64,000 nt of DNA from Sphingopyxis sp. 113P3 (GTDB taxonomy: Bacteria > Pseudomonadota > Alphaproteobacteria > Sphingomonadales > Sphingomonadaceae): assembly GCF_001278035.1 (NCBI RefSeq), contig NZ_CP009452.1, positions 2,885,501 through 2,949,500 of the forward strand. The letters are read 5' to 3'. The first letter of the stretch is position 1; each line of letters opens with the position of its first letter. The notes below the pieces were generated by a model. That model was not told the DNA's origin. It did no database searches and worked only from the letters and a program-made list of their open reading frames with translations. Made by a program: the position numbers and the translations under genes. Shown here piece by piece: positions 37,073-48,598 of the stretch.

Positions 37073-38253
37073 CAACGGGCCTCCCGCCGCGCCGCAGCGA
37101 CGCCGCTTGCCGCCGCGCGCTTCGCGCTGGCCCCGACGCGGATGACGTCCATGAGCGGCGGCGGCGCGAAGCTTTCGACCAGGTCGGCAAGATCGCGCGT
37201 CGCGTTGGGCAGGCCGCAGCGCGCGGCATTTTCCGCCGCCGCCTCGATCGCGCCCGGCTCAAGTGCCATGCGCTGCAACTGCTTTGCGACATTGGCTGGA
37301 GTAAAGTCCGCCTGGGCAAAGGACTGCGCGCCGCCCGCTTCCACGAGATCGGCGACATTGAAGCTTTGGTGGTCGTCCATCGCGTGCGGATAGGGGACGA
37401 AGATCGCGGGGCGTCCGGCGCAGGCGAGTTCGGCCACCGTCGAGGCCCCTGCGCGCGCTATGACAAGATGTGCCCAGCGCAGCCGGTCGGGGAAGTCGGC
37501 GATATAGGGCGCGCATTCGGCCGCAACGCCGAGCTCGGCATATTTGGCCCGCACCGCCTCGAGATCGGCCTCGCGCGCCTGCTGGACCACTTGCAGGCGG
37601 TCAAGCAGCGCGCGCGGCAGCATCGCGATCGCGGCTGGCACCACCTCGCTCAGGACCGTCGCGCCGAGGCTGCCGCCGACCACGAGCAGGCGGAAAATGC
37701 CGTCCTCGGGCAGCGGCGGCAGACCTTCTTCGCGGATCGCGACGATCTCTTCGCGCACCGGATTGCCCGTGAGATGGCGTTTCAGCTCGCATTTGGCGGG
37801 AAAGCGGTGGATGTTGCGATAGGCGACCGCAATGGCATCGACCCGCGGCGCCATCAGCCGGTTGGTGCGGCCGAGCACCGCATTTTGTTCGTGGACCATG
37901 CTCGGCGTCCGGGTTGCGCGCGCGGCAAGCAGGCTCGGGAGCGACGGATAGCCGCCGAACCCCACAACGACCGCAGGGTCGAAGTTGCGGATGAGCTCGA
38001 TCGCCTTCCGGCGCCCCTTGCGGATTGCGAGCGCCGCCTTGATCCAGCCGACCGGACCGCCGGCGACGCGCCCGGCAGGCAGGACATGGGTTTCAAGTTC
38101 GTCGGGAGCGCCGGGAATCTTGAGGCCGCGATCGTCGCTCACGAGCGCGACGCGGTGACCGCGCGCGATCAATTCGCCTGCCAGCGCATAGGCGGGGAGC
38201 ATATGTCCCCCGGTGCCGCCGGCGGCGAGGAGAAAGTGGCGGGTCGCGGTCAT
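37072..38253 (-). CDS. murG: Undecaprenyl-PP-MurNAc-pentapeptide GlcNAc transferase MurG (393 aa)
   Basis: GT28 enzyme converting lipid I to lipid II at the inner membrane. Seen: [14 protein letters not shown] (G-loop 1), [24 protein letters not shown] (G-loop 2) and [31 protein letters not shown] (split over the UDP-GlcNAc site). About 35 residues longer at the C-terminus than E. coli MurG. Confidence 0.96.
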   Translation of the reverse strand: MTATRHFLLAAGGTGGHMLPAYALAGELIARGHRVALVSDDRGLKIPGAPDELETHVLPAGRVAGGPVGWIKAALAIRKGRRKAIELIRNFDPAVVVGFGGYPSLPSLLAARATRTPSMVHEQNAVLGRTNRLMAPRVDAIAVAYRNIHRFPAKCELKRHLTGNPVREEIVAIREEGLPPLPEDGIFRLLVVGGSLGATVLSEVVPAAIAMLPRALLDRLQVVQQAREADLEAVRAKYAELGVAAECAPYIADFPDRLRWAHLVIARAGASTVAELACAGRPAIFVPYPHAMDDHQSFNVADLVEAGGAQSFAQADFTPANVAKQLQRMALEPGAIEAAAENAARCGLPNATRDLADLVESFAPPPLMDVIRVGASAKRAAASGVAAARREAR

Positions 38254-39482
38254 TTCCTGTTCCAGTTGCGGGTCATCGACACGCGCGCCGCATAGGGGTT
38301 TCGCCGGGTCAGCGACAAGAGCAAACCCATGCCGATCGACAATGCGAGCATCGACGAGCCGCCATAGCTGATGAAGGGCAGCGTCATGCCCTTCGAGGGG
38401 AAGAGCTGGGTGTTCACCGCCATGTTGATCACCGCCTGGCCGCCGAATTGCGCGACGAGCCCGCAGACCGCGAGAATGAGAAAACTGTCTTCCTCATCGA
38501 GCAGGCGGACAAGCACGCGGACGATGATCGCAAGATAAAGTACCGCGATCGCGATGCACGCGATGATCCCGAACTCCTCGCCGATCACCGAAAATATGTA
38601 GTCGGTATGCGCCTCGGGAAGCTGGAACTTTGCAAGCCCCGCGCCGGGCCCGGTGCCGATGAGCCCGCCGGCGGTGAGCGTCGCATGGGCCTTGTCGACC
38701 TGGAAGCTGTCGCCTTCGGCAAAGAGCCAGATGTTGATGCGCTGCTGCGCCACCGGATAGAAGAAATAGGCAAGAACAAGCCCCATGAGGCCCGCAACGC
38801 CAAGCCCCGCCATGATCCGCATCGAAAGGCCGGCAACGAGCACGAACCAGGTCGCCGCAAAGATAATCGTCTGCCCCAGGTCGGGCTGCCCCATGAGGAG
38901 CACCGCGATGATGCCGGTCAGGACGAAAGACAGGGGCACAACGGGCAGGCTCTGGTCGTGAAGTCGAAGCGAGAGAACCCACGCAAGCGAGACGGCGAAA
39001 AACGGCTTCAGAAACTCCGACGGCTGGAGACGGAACATGCCGCTCCCGAGCCAGCGCTGCGCGCCGTTCACCGAGGTGCCGATAAGCGGGACGAGGAAGA
39101 GCAGTGCAAGAAAGGTCAGCGTGCCATAAATGGCGAAACGGCGCGCCTGCGCCTTGGGCAGCATCGAGATGCCGAGCATGACCGGCACGCCGACGATCAC
39201 CCACATGAGCTGGCGATAGAAATAATAGAGCGGATCAAGGCTCGCGGTGGTCGTCGAGAGCTTTTGCGCCGCCACCGGGGAGGCGGCGGCGACCGCGACG
39301 AGACCGATCGCAATCAGCATCGAGACGAGAAGCAGCAGCACCCGGTCTATTTCCCAGAACCACAGGCCGAGCGGCGTGCGGTCGGCCCGGCTGAGGCGCG
39401 GCCCGCGGCGCTTGACGCTGCGCATGGTCGCGATGATCGGCCGCTCGCCTGCCCTGTCCATATTGTCGATCCCCCCGTTCAT
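38250..39482 (-). CDS. ftsW: Cell division SEDS protein FtsW (410 aa)
   Basis: Polytopic SEDS glycosyltransferase that works with FtsI in septal wall synthesis. Seen: about ten hydrophobic segments, NGAQRWLGSGMFRLQPSE (SEDS signature), MGQPDLGQT (catalytic-region Asp) and PFISYGGSSMLALS. Basic N-terminal tail of about 45 residues. Overlaps murD and murG by 4 bp. Confidence 0.96.
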   Translation of the reverse strand: MNGGIDNMDRAGERPIIATMRSVKRRGPRLSRADRTPLGLWFWEIDRVLLLLVSMLIAIGLVAVAAASPVAAQKLSTTTASLDPLYYFYRQLMWVIVGVPVMLGISMLPKAQARRFAIYGTLTFLALLFLVPLIGTSVNGAQRWLGSGMFRLQPSEFLKPFFAVSLAWVLSLRLHDQSLPVVPLSFVLTGIIAVLLMGQPDLGQTIIFAATWFVLVAGLSMRIMAGLGVAGLMGLVLAYFFYPVAQQRINIWLFAEGDSFQVDKAHATLTAGGLIGTGPGAGLAKFQLPEAHTDYIFSVIGEEFGIIACIAIAVLYLAIIVRVLVRLLDEEDSFLILAVCGLVAQFGGQAVINMAVNTQLFPSKGMTLPFISYGGSSMLALSIGMGLLLSLTRRNPYAARVSMTRNWNRK

Positions 39483-40783
39483 GCGGCAAGCCCCCGCACG
39501 AGGCTACGAAACTGGTCGCCGCGCGCCTCATAATCCTTGAACTGGTCGAACGAGGCGCAGGCGGGCGAAAGAAGAACGATGTCCCCGCTCTCGGCCGCCG
39601 CTGCTGCATGCGCGACTGCTGTTGCAAGATCGCCGGCGCGGTCGACCGGAATGGCATCGCCGATCTCGCCCGCGAAACCCTCCATCGCCTCGCCGATCAG
39701 ATAGGCGCATTTGACATGGCTGAACCAGGGACGGCACGCCGCGAGTCCGTCTCCCTTTGCCTGTCCGCCAGCGATCCAGTGCAGACGCTGGTCCGGCGCC
39801 GGCGGAAACGCCGCCAGCGCCGGTGCAGCGGAAGCCGCGTTGGTCGCCTTGCTGTCATTGAACCAGCGGACGCCAGCGACTTCGCCGACCAATTCCATCC
39901 GATGCGGGAGCGCGTGATATGTCGCGAGCCCCTTTTCTATCGCCGCATCATCGAGCCCCAGCACGCGGCACACCGCGATCGCGCACACCGCGTTCTGCGC
40001 GTTATGCGGCCCCTGAAGCGCGGGCCAGCGGGCCTGGTCGGCCGGGTCGACGTCCTTCGCCGATACGCGAAAAAGACGGTGACCGATGTGACTTGCGATA
40101 CTCTTCGACCGGTCGTCGTCGATCGCGACGATGGCGACCTGATCCTTGTGCTGAAGGCTGAACAGGCGTGCCTTTGAAGCTGCATAGCCTGCAAAATCGT
40201 CATAGCGGTCGAGATGGTCGGGTGTGATGTTGGTGAGCACCGCAACATCTGCAGCGAGACTGTGCGCAAGGTCGATCTGATAGCTCGACAGCTCGAGAAC
40301 ATAGACCCCGCCTTCGGGGAGCGGATCGCGGGCGAGGATCGGGAGACCGATATTACCCCCCATCAGCGCGGGAACGCCCGCGCTTTCAAGCATATGGGTG
40401 ACGAGCGCGGTGACCGTCGATTTGCCGTTGGTGCCGGTGATGCCGACCACGCGGTGCGCGGGAAGATCCGCGCGCGCCTCGGCGAATAGTTCGATGTCGC
40501 CGATCACCGGAACCCGCGCCGCGCGGGCATGGGCGGCGATCGGATGGCGGTTGAGCGGCACGCCGGGTGAGACAACAACGCCAGCGAAGCCGACAAGATC
40601 GATCTCGAGCGGGTCGCCGATGTCGGCGCCCAGCGCCATCGCCGCGTCGCGCGCGTCCTCGCGCATGTCCCAGGCAGTGACCCCAGCGCCGCTGGCGACG
40701 AGCGCCTCGACGGTCGCAAGCCCCGAGCGCGCCAGTCCCAACACCGCATAGCGGCGACCGGCAAAGGCGCGCGAGGTAATCAC
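39479..40783 (-). CDS. murD: UDP-MurNAc-L-Ala--D-glutamate ligase MurD (434 aa, GTG start)
   Basis: Adds D-Glu. Seen: [12 protein letters not shown] (UDP site), [18 protein letters not shown] (ATP), [19 protein letters not shown] and [10 protein letters not shown]. The GTG at 40783 makes a GTGA overlap with mraY and leaves a family-length protein; the longer frame adds arginine-rich sequence. Confidence 0.95.
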   Translation of the reverse strand: MITSRAFAGRRYAVLGLARSGLATVEALVASGAGVTAWDMREDARDAAMALGADIGDPLEIDLVGFAGVVVSPGVPLNRHPIAAHARAARVPVIGDIELFAEARADLPAHRVVGITGTNGKSTVTALVTHMLESAGVPALMGGNIGLPILARDPLPEGGVYVLELSSYQIDLAHSLAADVAVLTNITPDHLDRYDDFAGYAASKARLFSLQHKDQVAIVAIDDDRSKSIASHIGHRLFRVSAKDVDPADQARWPALQGPHNAQNAVCAIAVCRVLGLDDAAIEKGLATYHALPHRMELVGEVAGVRWFNDSKATNAASAAPALAAFPPAPDQRLHWIAGGQAKGDGLAACRPWFSHVKCAYLIGEAMEGFAGEIGDAIPVDRAGDLATAVAHAAAAAESGDIVLLSPACASFDQFKDYEARGDQFRSLVRGLAA

Positions 40784-41850
40784 CGCAGCTTGAGCGTCGC
40801 GAGCCCCGCGAGCGCGAGGACAATCGAGACGATCCAGAAGCGGATGACGACGGTGGATTCGGGCCATCCGAGCTGTTCGAAATGATGATGGATCGGCGCC
40901 ATGCGGAAGACGCGCTTGCCGGTCCTTTTGTACCAGAAGACCTGGATGATTACCGAGAGCGCCTCAACGACGAAGAGCCCGCCGACAAGGATGAGCACCA
41001 GTTCGTGCTGCGCGGTCACCGCGATCGTCGCGAGCGCGCCGCCCAAGGCCAGGGAGCCGGTATCGCCCATGAACACGGCGGCAGGAGGCGCGTTGAACCA
41101 CAGGAAGGCGAGACACGCGCCGATGATCGAGGCGGCAAAAATCGCAAGCTCGCCCGCGCCGGGCACGTGCGGAATGCCAAGATAGCCCGCAAACTTGGCG
41201 TTGCCCGAGAGATAGACGATGACGAGGAAGGCGAGGCTTGCAATGAGGACCGGAAAGGTCGCGAGCCCGTCGAGCCCGTCGGTCAGGTTCACCGCATTGC
41301 CGAAGCCGACGATCAGCACCATCGCAAAGACATAGTAGAGCGGGCCCAAGGGGATATAGATGTCGTTGAAGAAGGGCAGATAGAGGTCCGTCCCCGTCCG
41401 CGAGACAATCAGCAGTACCGCGATGCCGGCGATTGCAAATTCAAGGAGCAGCCTCACGCGCCCCGGAATCCCGCGGTGGCTCGCCTTTGTCACCTTGTCG
41501 AGATCATCGAGAAAACCCACGACGGCAAAGCCGCCGGAGACGAAGATGCACGCCCAGACGAAACGGTTCGACAGATCCATCCAGAGCAGCGCCGAGATCA
41601 TCAGCGCAATGAGGATCATCAGCCCGCCCATCGTCGGCGTGCCCTTTTTGGCAAGATGACTCTGCGGTCCGTCGTCGCGGATCGGCTGCCCCTTTCCCTG
41701 CCGCATCCGCAGCATCAGGATGAAGCGGGGGCCGATCCACAGCCCGATGATCAGCGCGGTCGCCACCGCCGCTCCCGAACGGAAGCTCAGGTAGCGAATA
41801 AGGTTGAGCGCTCCCGGAAAGCCAAGCCATTCCGCCAGCCAGTACAGCAT
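40780..41850 (-). CDS. mraY: Phospho-MurNAc-pentapeptide translocase MraY (356 aa)
   Basis: Makes lipid I on undecaprenyl phosphate. Seen: ten hydrophobic segments, [18 protein letters not shown] (aspartate pair), [25 protein letters not shown] and [12 protein letters not shown] at 41850 (TGATG with murF stop); a TTG precedes it. Confidence 0.97.
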   Translation of the reverse strand: MLYWLAEWLGFPGALNLIRYLSFRSGAAVATALIIGLWIGPRFILMLRMRQGKGQPIRDDGPQSHLAKKGTPTMGGLMILIALMISALLWMDLSNRFVWACIFVSGGFAVVGFLDDLDKVTKASHRGIPGRVRLLLEFAIAGIAVLLIVSRTGTDLYLPFFNDIYIPLGPLYYVFAMVLIVGFGNAVNLTDGLDGLATFPVLIASLAFLVIVYLSGNAKFAGYLGIPHVPGAGELAIFAASIIGACLAFLWFNAPPAAVFMGDTGSLALGGALATIAVTAQHELVLILVGGLFVVEALSVIIQVFWYKRTGKRVFRMAPIHHHFEQLGWPESTVVIRFWIVSIVLALAGLATLKLR

Positions 41851-43226
41851 CAATAATCCCCGTTGGTCAGCGCCGTCACAACGTGCGACAGGCCGACACT
41901 GTTCGATCCCTTGACCAGCACGATGTCGCCGGCGCGGATCACGTCCCGGAGCCGCGCGGTCGCGGCCGAATGGCCGGGCACATGCTCGAAATCGATGCGC
42001 CCCTCAAGTGCTTTGGCGAGCGGCGCCATCTCTTCGCCCACGAGCAGGGCGAACTGCACTCCGGCTGCGACGAGCGGATCGGCGAGGCCGGCGTGATAGG
42101 CCTCTCCGCCCGCACCCAGTTCCTTCATCGCGCCGAGAATCGCGACCTTGCGACCTGCGGATTCGTCCCCGAGCTGACCGATGGTGGCCGCCATCGATGC
42201 CGGATTGGCGTTGTAGCTTTCGTCGATGAGGAGGATCGTGCCGCCCTCCGCGGCGATGCGATGTCGCGCGCCGCGTCCGGCAAGGCCTGCCATTTCGGCA
42301 AAGGCGAGGCCCGCCGCGGGGAGGTCGCCGCCGACCGCCTTCACCGCAGCCAGCACCGCGAGGGCATTGGTCACCCAGTGCGCGCCTGCCTGCGCAATTG
42401 TGAAGCACAGCAGCGCGTCCTGCACCTGCGCGGTGACCAGTGATCCGCCCTGTCCATCGGACAGCCAGTCGACCGCACGCACGTCGGCGCCTTCGCGGAG
42501 ACCGAAGCTCACGACATGCGCTGCGTGCATCTCCGCCTTTGCGCGCAGCCGGCCGTGATGCGGACTGTCGAAGGGAATGATCGCGGTGCCGCCGGGCTCG
42601 AGTCCCTCGAATATTTCGCCCTTCGCATCCGCGATCGCTTCTTCGCTGCCGAAATATTCCATGTGCGCCGGCGCGATCGTGGTCACGATCGCGACGTGCG
42701 GACGCACCATGCGGGTCAGCGCCGCAAGCTCGCCTGCATGGTTCATCCCCATTTCGAAAATGCCGTAATCGGCGGTCGAAGGCATGCGCGCGAGGCTGAG
42801 CGGCACTCCGACATGATTATTGTAGCTCTTGACCGAACGGTGCGCCTTGCCAGGACGGAAACGGTCCAGGGCGGCGAACAGCGCTTCCTTTGTCCCGGTC
42901 TTGCCCGCCGAGCCCGTGACGCCGATGATCCGGCCATGGCAGCGCGCGCGGGACGCGGCGCCCAGCGCGTTCAGCGCAGCAACGCTATCGGGGACGCGGA
43001 CGTGGGGATGGGCGATCGCGGTCTCGCAGACGATCCCGGCTGCCCCCGCGGCGATCGCCTTGTCGATGAACTTGTGGCCGTCGGTTTCCTCGCCCTTCAT
43101 GGCGATGAAGAGGTCACCCTTCGTGACTTCGCGCGAGTCGAACGCAACGCCCTGCACGGTGAAGTCACCGCTCGCCGTACCGCCCGTTGCGGCCGCAATC
43201 GCACGCGCGGTCCAGAGCGGCGTCAT
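41850..43226 (-). CDS. murF: UDP-MurNAc-tripeptide--D-Ala-D-Ala ligase MurF (458 aa)
   Basis: Completes the pentapeptide. Seen: [17 protein letters not shown] motif [34 protein letters not shown] and [13 protein letters not shown]. Overlaps murE by 4 bp. Confidence 0.96.
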   Translation of the reverse strand: MTPLWTARAIAAATGGTASGDFTVQGVAFDSREVTKGDLFIAMKGEETDGHKFIDKAIAAGAAGIVCETAIAHPHVRVPDSVAALNALGAASRARCHGRIIGVTGSAGKTGTKEALFAALDRFRPGKAHRSVKSYNNHVGVPLSLARMPSTADYGIFEMGMNHAGELAALTRMVRPHVAIVTTIAPAHMEYFGSEEAIADAKGEIFEGLEPGGTAIIPFDSPHHGRLRAKAEMHAAHVVSFGLREGADVRAVDWLSDGQGGSLVTAQVQDALLCFTIAQAGAHWVTNALAVLAAVKAVGGDLPAAGLAFAEMAGLAGRGARHRIAAEGGTILLIDESYNANPASMAATIGQLGDESAGRKVAILGAMKELGAGGEAYHAGLADPLVAAGVQFALLVGEEMAPLAKALEGRIDFEHVPGHSAATARLRDVIRAGDIVLVKGSNSVGLSHVVTALTNGDY

Positions 43227-44662
43227 GCCGCCACTTCCCGCGCGACCGCGACATCGTCGAAGGGGATAACGCGCATGTCGGCGCCTGCTCCCACGATCTG
43301 GCCTTGCTCGTGCCCCTTCCCGGCAATGCAGACAATGTCTTCGGCGCGCGCCGCAGCGACCGCGGCGGCAATCGCGGCGCGGCGGTCGCCGATCACCTCG
43401 GCCCCCGGCGCGGCCTCGGCAATGGCAGCCCGGATCAGCGCGGGATCCTCGCCGCGGGGATTGTCGTCGGTGATGATCAGGTGGTCGGCCTTGAGGGCCG
43501 CGATCCGGCCCATTTCAGGGCGTTTGTCCTTGTCGCGGTCGCCGCCGGCGCCGAAAACCAGGATCAGCCGGCCGCGCGCATGCGGGCGTAGCGCGTCGAG
43601 CGCAGCCTCGATTGCGTCAGGGGTATGCGCATAGTCGACATAGACGGGCGCGCCCGCACGGGTGATCGCCGCACGCTCAAGACGCCCGCGCACCGGCTGA
43701 AGCCGCGCGAGATTGGCAAGCGTGAGGGGCGTATCGCCGCCGGTCGCGATGACGAGGCCGGCAGCGACGAGCGCATTGGCGACCTGATAGGCTCCAATCA
43801 ATGGCAGGCTGACCTTCTGCGTGAGATCACCCGCTGCGATGACAAGCGACTGGCCAAGCTGCGTCGGCTCGCGCGACACCAGGCGAAGCGCCTCGCCTTC
43901 GGCGCCCACCGTCATCAGCGCCGCGCCGCGCGCGCGCGCCGCATCGATCACCCTCTTCGAATAGGCGTCGTCGGTCCAGACGACCGCCGTTCCGCTCGCC
44001 TCGAGCACCTCCGAAAAGAGCCGGAGCTTGGCGGCGAGATAGGCCTCCATCGTGCCATGATAATCGAGATGATCGTGGCTGAGATTGGTGAAGGCAGCCG
44101 CCTTCACCGGCAGCCCCTCGGTGCGATACTGGTCGAGGCCGTGGCTCGAGGCCTCGAACGCCGCATGCGTCACCCCCTCGGCCGCGAGCCCCGACATGTT
44201 GGAAAGGAAGGTGACGATGTCGGGCGTGGTGAGCCCGGTCGAGGCGCGCTCGTTCGAGGTCGTGATCCCGAGCGTACCGACCGAGGCGGCGTTGAAGCCC
44301 GCCAATCGCCAGAGCTGGCGGGTCATCTCAACCGTCGAGGTCTTGCCGTTGGTGCCGGTGACCGCGACGCAGGTTGCGGGAAAGCGGTGGAAGAAACGGG
44401 CAGCGATCTGGGCAAAGGCCCGGCGGGGGTTGGCATCGGCGATGTGAACGGCGCCCTCTACGCGGGCTTCGGGCCGCGCAACGACAGCGATCGCGCCAGC
44501 GCCGACAGCTGCCTGAATGAAATCCTCGCCGTTGAATTTCGCACCCGCGAAGGCGCCAAAGATCGTGCCGGGCGCGACCTTGCGATGGTCGATGGCGAGG
44601 CCGGTGACCACGGGGTCGGCGTTGAGAGGAGCCGGAGTGTCGATCAGCGCCGCGAGACGCAT
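43223..44662 (-). CDS. murE: UDP-MurNAc-L-Ala-D-Glu--2,6-diaminopimelate ligase MurE (479 aa)
   Basis: Adds the third residue. Seen: VTGTNGKTSTVEMTR (ATP), TTPD, FEASSHGLDQYR and DDNPRGEDP. The DNPR motif marks meso-diaminopimelate rather than lysine specificity, so the wall should be of the usual Gram-negative A1-gamma type. Confidence 0.96.
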   Translation of the reverse strand: MRLAALIDTPAPLNADPVVTGLAIDHRKVAPGTIFGAFAGAKFNGEDFIQAAVGAGAIAVVARPEARVEGAVHIADANPRRAFAQIAARFFHRFPATCVAVTGTNGKTSTVEMTRQLWRLAGFNAASVGTLGITTSNERASTGLTTPDIVTFLSNMSGLAAEGVTHAAFEASSHGLDQYRTEGLPVKAAAFTNLSHDHLDYHGTMEAYLAAKLRLFSEVLEASGTAVVWTDDAYSKRVIDAARARGAALMTVGAEGEALRLVSREPTQLGQSLVIAAGDLTQKVSLPLIGAYQVANALVAAGLVIATGGDTPLTLANLARLQPVRGRLERAAITRAGAPVYVDYAHTPDAIEAALDALRPHARGRLILVFGAGGDRDKDKRPEMGRIAALKADHLIITDDNPRGEDPALIRAAIAEAAPGAEVIGDRRAAIAAAVAAARAEDIVCIAGKGHEQGQIVGAGADMRVIPFDDVAVAREVAA

Positions 44663-46356
44663 CAGTCCGCTTTCCCGTTCTTCCAGAGCAGCGGAGTGAG
44701 TTCGGACACGTCGACATCGCGGCTCTCGTCGGGGAAGACGCCGAGCATCGGGCCCGCGCGCGTCACGACCTGCTTCACCACGGGCGCTGCCGTATAACCC
44801 GCGGTGCGCTGGCCAAAGCTGAAGGCGTTGCCCTTGGGCTCGTCGATCATCACGAGCACGACATAGCGCGGATTGTCCATTGGGAAGGCGGCGGCAAAGG
44901 TCGAGACGAGCGAGTGACGCCGATAGCCGCCCGCGCCCGGCTTTTCAGCGCTTCCCGTCTTGCCGCCGACACGAAAGCCCGGCGCGTCGGCCCTGCGGCC
45001 AGTGCCGTCGGACACGATCAGACGCAAAAGCTGGCGCATCCGTGCGCTGGTCGATGCCTTGAACACGCGGCGTCCTTGCGGGGGGGACTTGTCGCCGAGC
45101 TTGAGCACGGTTGCGGGGCGGTAGATGCCGCCATTCACCAGCGCAGCATAGGCGCTTGCAAGATGCAGCGGGGTCACCGCGATGCCGTGGCCGTAGCTCG
45201 TCGTCATCGTCGTGACGCGGCCCCAGTCTCTCGGCCACAGCGGGAAGGCGCGTTCCTTCAGTTCGATTTTCGGGCGCCCGTCGAATTCGAGGTTGCGGAA
45301 CAATTCCTCCATCTTCTCGCGGCCAAGTTCGTCGCCGATCTGCGCGGTGACGATGTTCGAGCTGTGGATGAGCGTTTCGGGCACGTTGAGCCAGCGATTC
45401 ATCATATGCGAATCGCGGATCCGGAAGCCTGCTATCGCCAGCGGCTTGGTCGCATCGTAGCGCTTTGCCATGCTGGTCACGACGCCATTGTCGATGGCCG
45501 CGCCGACGGTCAGCGGCTTGAAGGTCGAGCCCAGCTCGTAAAGATTATAGGTCACCGCGTTGCGGCGCGCGGCCATATCGCCGCCGACCAGCTTGTTCGG
45601 ATTATAGGTAGGCAGCGAGGTCATCGCCAGCACTTCGCCTGTATGGACATCGAGGATGATGCCCGCGCCGCCGACCGCCTCCAAATTGGTCACAGCCGAG
45701 CCCAGTTCGCTTTCGAGAACGCCCTGGACGCGTGCGTCGATGGACAGCGCGAGCGGCTCTCCCCGCGTCGCCTTGTCGGTCAACCGGTTCTCGAACGCGC
45801 CCTCGACCCCCGTGACGCCCTGGCCATCGGCATTGGTGAAGCCGAGGACATGCGCTGCCAGCGTGAGCTGCGGATAAAGGCGTTCCTTCTCGCGCGGGAA
45901 GTCGAAGCCGATTTCGCCGATAGCGTTTACGGCGGCCACCTGGTCGGGCAGCGCGCGGCGGCGAATATAGGTGGGGCGCGGCCCGGTCAGCTTGGCGAGG
46001 AGGTCCTCGCGCGCCATGTCCGGAAAGATGCGATGCAGTTCGCTCGCCAGATATTCAGGGTCGTTGAGCAGCTTTTCAGGCACGACCCGGATCGAATAGC
46101 CGTCGATCGTGCGCGCGAGCGGCACACCGTTGCGGTCGACGATGTCGGCGCGCGCCGGCACGAATGCGGTTGAAACCGATCCGTGCCCCGTCCCGGTGTC
46201 GAACAGGGCGTAATAGAGAAGCCGCACCGAAACGAGGAAAAAGGCCGCCATGAAAAGCAGCATCAGGATCATCAGCCGCTGCTGCGCGGTCAGCAGGATC
46301 TGCTGCCGCACCCCCGCGGTTCGAACCCTTGCCGGACGGACGACCAGCGTGTTCAT
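44662..46356 (-). CDS. ftsI: Septal transpeptidase FtsI / PBP3 (564 aa)
   Basis: Class B penicillin-binding protein that cross-links septal peptidoglycan. Seen: single transmembrane helix (about 27-50), dimerisation domain, SxxK motif STFK (Ser near 277), HSSN (SxN) and GGKTGSAEKP (KTG). Stop overlaps murE start (TGATG). Confidence 0.96.
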   Translation of the reverse strand: MNTLVVRPARVRTAGVRQQILLTAQQRLMILMLLFMAAFFLVSVRLLYYALFDTGTGHGSVSTAFVPARADIVDRNGVPLARTIDGYSIRVVPEKLLNDPEYLASELHRIFPDMAREDLLAKLTGPRPTYIRRRALPDQVAAVNAIGEIGFDFPREKERLYPQLTLAAHVLGFTNADGQGVTGVEGAFENRLTDKATRGEPLALSIDARVQGVLESELGSAVTNLEAVGGAGIILDVHTGEVLAMTSLPTYNPNKLVGGDMAARRNAVTYNLYELGSTFKPLTVGAAIDNGVVTSMAKRYDATKPLAIAGFRIRDSHMMNRWLNVPETLIHSSNIVTAQIGDELGREKMEELFRNLEFDGRPKIELKERAFPLWPRDWGRVTTMTTSYGHGIAVTPLHLASAYAALVNGGIYRPATVLKLGDKSPPQGRRVFKASTSARMRQLLRLIVSDGTGRRADAPGFRVGGKTGSAEKPGAGGYRRHSLVSTFAAAFPMDNPRYVVLVMIDEPKGNAFSFGQRTAGYTAAPVVKQVVTRAGPMLGVFPDESRDVDVSELTPLLWKNGKAD

Positions 46357-46362
46357 TGCGCC

Positions 46363-47001
46363 TTACCGGCCCCCCGCAGCTTCCGCCGCCGCACCGCGTT
46401 TCAGCGCCGCGAGGGTCGAATCGGAGAGGAGCTGATCCTCGATCAGCCGCAGCTGCTCCTGCCGGCGGCTCGGCGCCAGGCGCGGCGCCGCATCGGTGCG
46501 GACGGCCACATGGGTGTCGGCCTGGGCAAGCTGGATCGGCTTGGGCGCTGCCGCCTTCGGCGCCGCTGCCTTTGTGGGAGCAGGCTTCACCGATGCCGGC
46601 GCGGCGGCAGGCGCCGGGACGGGCTCGGCGGCGGCTGGCGCGGCGACAGGGCTCACCATCGCCATCAGCACCGGCGCGACATCATTGGCGCCGCTCGCGC
46701 GCGGCAGTCGATCAAGCGACGCGAGCTGGCGTTCGCTCGAGAGATATTGTTCGGCGGTGGGTGCCGAGTAGCCGAAGCTTTCCGCATTCCACTGCTCGAG
46801 CTGGCGCATCGAGGCGCGCACCGCGAGCTCGGATTCAAGGTAGCGGATATTGTCACGCGCGCTCGCGATCTGCTTGTTGATTTGTGCAAGCTCGCTGCGC
46901 GTCGCCGCCACCTTGAGCGATACGGGGTAGAGCATCATCGCGAAGATCAGAACGAGAAGCACCAGGCCGATTCCCTGGAGCTTGCGAGCCGCCATCAGCA
47001 T
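46363..47001 (-). CDS. ftsL: FtsL-like division protein (212 aa)
   Basis: Small bitopic divisome protein by position (rsmH-ftsL-ftsI). Seen: transmembrane helix (10-27), then a leucine-zipper-like coiled coil (about 32-72: [20 protein letters not shown]), then an Ala/Pro-rich tail of about 110 residues ending in a charged helix. The tail is longer than in E. coli FtsL (121 aa). Start at 47001 or the third Met at 46995 (TGATG with rsmH). Confidence 0.82.
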   Translation of the reverse strand: MLMAARKLQGIGLVLLVLIFAMMLYPVSLKVAATRSELAQINKQIASARDNIRYLESELAVRASMRQLEQWNAESFGYSAPTAEQYLSSERQLASLDRLPRASGANDVAPVLMAMVSPVAAPAAAEPVPAPAAAPASVKPAPTKAAAPKAAAPKPIQLAQADTHVAVRTDAAPRLAPSRRQEQLRLIEDQLLSDSTLAALKRGAAAEAAGGR

Positions 47002-47975
47002 GAGATAGCCTCCTTTGTCGTCTTGCCGCCCGACCAGGCGGGAGCGGCAGTGCGGACCGCGCTACGCAATGTGGCCGATCGGGCGCGCGGATTGCGCGCC
47101 TCCTCGGCCTTGCCCGGACGCACCTTGCGCGCCGGGGGGTGGAAAGTTGCGGCCCGCGCCGGAGGGGCGAGCGCGGGCCGGTGGCGCGAAGCGCGGACAT
47201 CGCCACCGCTGCGTTCGCGCAGGAAAGATTTCACGATCCGATCTTCGGTGCTGTGGAAGCTGACCACCGCAAGGCGGCCGCCTGGGCGCAGCAGCCGCTC
47301 GGCCGCCTCGAGACCCCCCTTCAGCTCATCGAGTTCGCCGTTGATGTGGATGCGGATCGCCTGAAAGCTCTTCGTCGCAGGATCCCTGGGAGCCCCGGGA
47401 GGATGGCGCAGCGCCTTGCGGATAACGCTCGCCAGTTCGCCGGTGCGCGACAAGGGCCGCGCGGCGACGATCGCGCGCGCCACGCGGCGCGACTGGCGTT
47501 CGTCGCCATAATGGTAAAGGACATCGGCGATCTCGGCTTCGTCCGCGCGGTTGAGCCAGTCGGCGGCAGTTTCGCCTTCCTGCGCCATGCGCATGTCGAG
47601 CGGGCCGTCCTTCTGAAAGGAGAAGCCGCGATCGCCGCGGTCGAGCTGCATCGAGGAAACGCCGATGTCGAAAACGACGCCGTCGACCGCCTCTATCCCG
47701 TGCTCGCCCAGCAGCCGGTCGATCTCGCCAAAGCGCCCGTGAACCAGTGTGAGCTTGCCGCCCGCCTCGGCGACGAGCGCCTGCCCCTCCGCGATCGCGT
47801 CGGGGTCGCGGTCACAGGCGACCACCGCGGCGCCGGCGGCGAGCATCGCCCGGGTGTAGCCACCGGCACCGAAGGTTGCATCGACGTGGCGCTCGCCGGG
47901 CGCGATCGCCAGCGCGGCGATCACCTCGTCGCGGAGCACGGGATCGTGGCGGGGATCGCGGGGAAGCTCGCTCAT
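46995..47975 (-). CDS. rsmH: 16S rRNA m4C1402 methyltransferase RsmH (326 aa)
   Basis: Methylates N4 of C1402 in 16S rRNA. Seen: [27 protein letters not shown] (SAM), [25 protein letters not shown] and [14 protein letters not shown]. Start [11 protein letters not shown] fixed by a 4-bp overlap with mraZ. Confidence 0.96.
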   Translation of the reverse strand: MSELPRDPRHDPVLRDEVIAALAIAPGERHVDATFGAGGYTRAMLAAGAAVVACDRDPDAIAEGQALVAEAGGKLTLVHGRFGEIDRLLGEHGIEAVDGVVFDIGVSSMQLDRGDRGFSFQKDGPLDMRMAQEGETAADWLNRADEAEIADVLYHYGDERQSRRVARAIVAARPLSRTGELASVIRKALRHPPGAPRDPATKSFQAIRIHINGELDELKGGLEAAERLLRPGGRLAVVSFHSTEDRIVKSFLRERSGGDVRASRHRPALAPPARAATFHPPARKVRPGKAEEARNPRARSATLRSAVRTAAPAWSGGKTTKEAISC

Positions 47976-48472
47976 TTGCGTCCCTTCCCTTTCGTCTCGG
48001 CCCAATTGGCAGCGAGACGCCGGAGCACGGGATCGGCCTCGGCGCATTCAGCAAGTGTCGGCAGCCACCAGATCTCGAAGCGCCGTCCTGATCCCACAAA
48101 GGCAGTTGCGCCGGCGTCGCCGACGCGGTCTCGCGCGGTGAAATTGGGAAGGAAGCGCCCGCTGTCGTCGAGCGTATAGGCCTCGGTATAGCTGAAGCGC
48201 TGCTTGAACGCCTCATCCTCGTCAAAGTCGAGATTGCGCGCGAGCGCCGCCGCGCGATCGCGCTCGATCTCTTCCGAGAGGCGATCATATTGGTCGTGTC
48301 CATAAGCGACCAGGCAGGGCAGTTTCTCGTGGAAACCCACCCACAGCACGCGCTGACCATCCGCATTGAGGGGCACATTGTTGCGGAATTGCGAGGGCAC
48401 GGCGATGCGTCCCTTGCCGTCGATCGCGGCGAAATTGGTGCCCGAGTATCGGCCGGGCGTCACAATCGCCAT
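47972..48472 (-). CDS. mraZ: Transcriptional regulator MraZ (166 aa)
   Basis: AbrB/SpoVT-like ring protein that represses its own dcw operon and also affects rsmH balance. Seen: two MraZ repeats, the first with [15 protein letters not shown], the second with [17 protein letters not shown]. First gene of the cluster. Its presumed target repeats lie 127-160 bp upstream. Confidence 0.95.
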   Translation of the reverse strand: MAIVTPGRYSGTNFAAIDGKGRIAVPSQFRNNVPLNADGQRVLWVGFHEKLPCLVAYGHDQYDRLSEEIERDRAAALARNLDFDEDEAFKQRFSYTEAYTLDDSGRFLPNFTARDRVGDAGATAFVGSGRRFEIWWLPTLAECAEADPVLRRLAANWAETKGKGRK

Positions 48473-48598
48473 CGCTGTCGCCCCCGTTTCCTCGCGCCAC
48501 CGGGCAATACTTCCCTGTCGCCGGAATCGCAGGATTCCGAAGCGAAAGACTCAGGCGGAGATTGCCCCTCTCCGATTCCTGCCTACCAACTATGGATC
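48473..48598. other. mraZ leader with three GANTC sites and a small hairpin
   Basis: GAATC at 48524-48528, GATTC at 48533-48537 and GATTC at 48574-48578. The first two form GGAATC-GCAG-GATTCC (48523-48538), a 6-bp stem. The spacing suggests cell-cycle methylation control by a CcrM-type enzyme. Confidence 0.45.
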
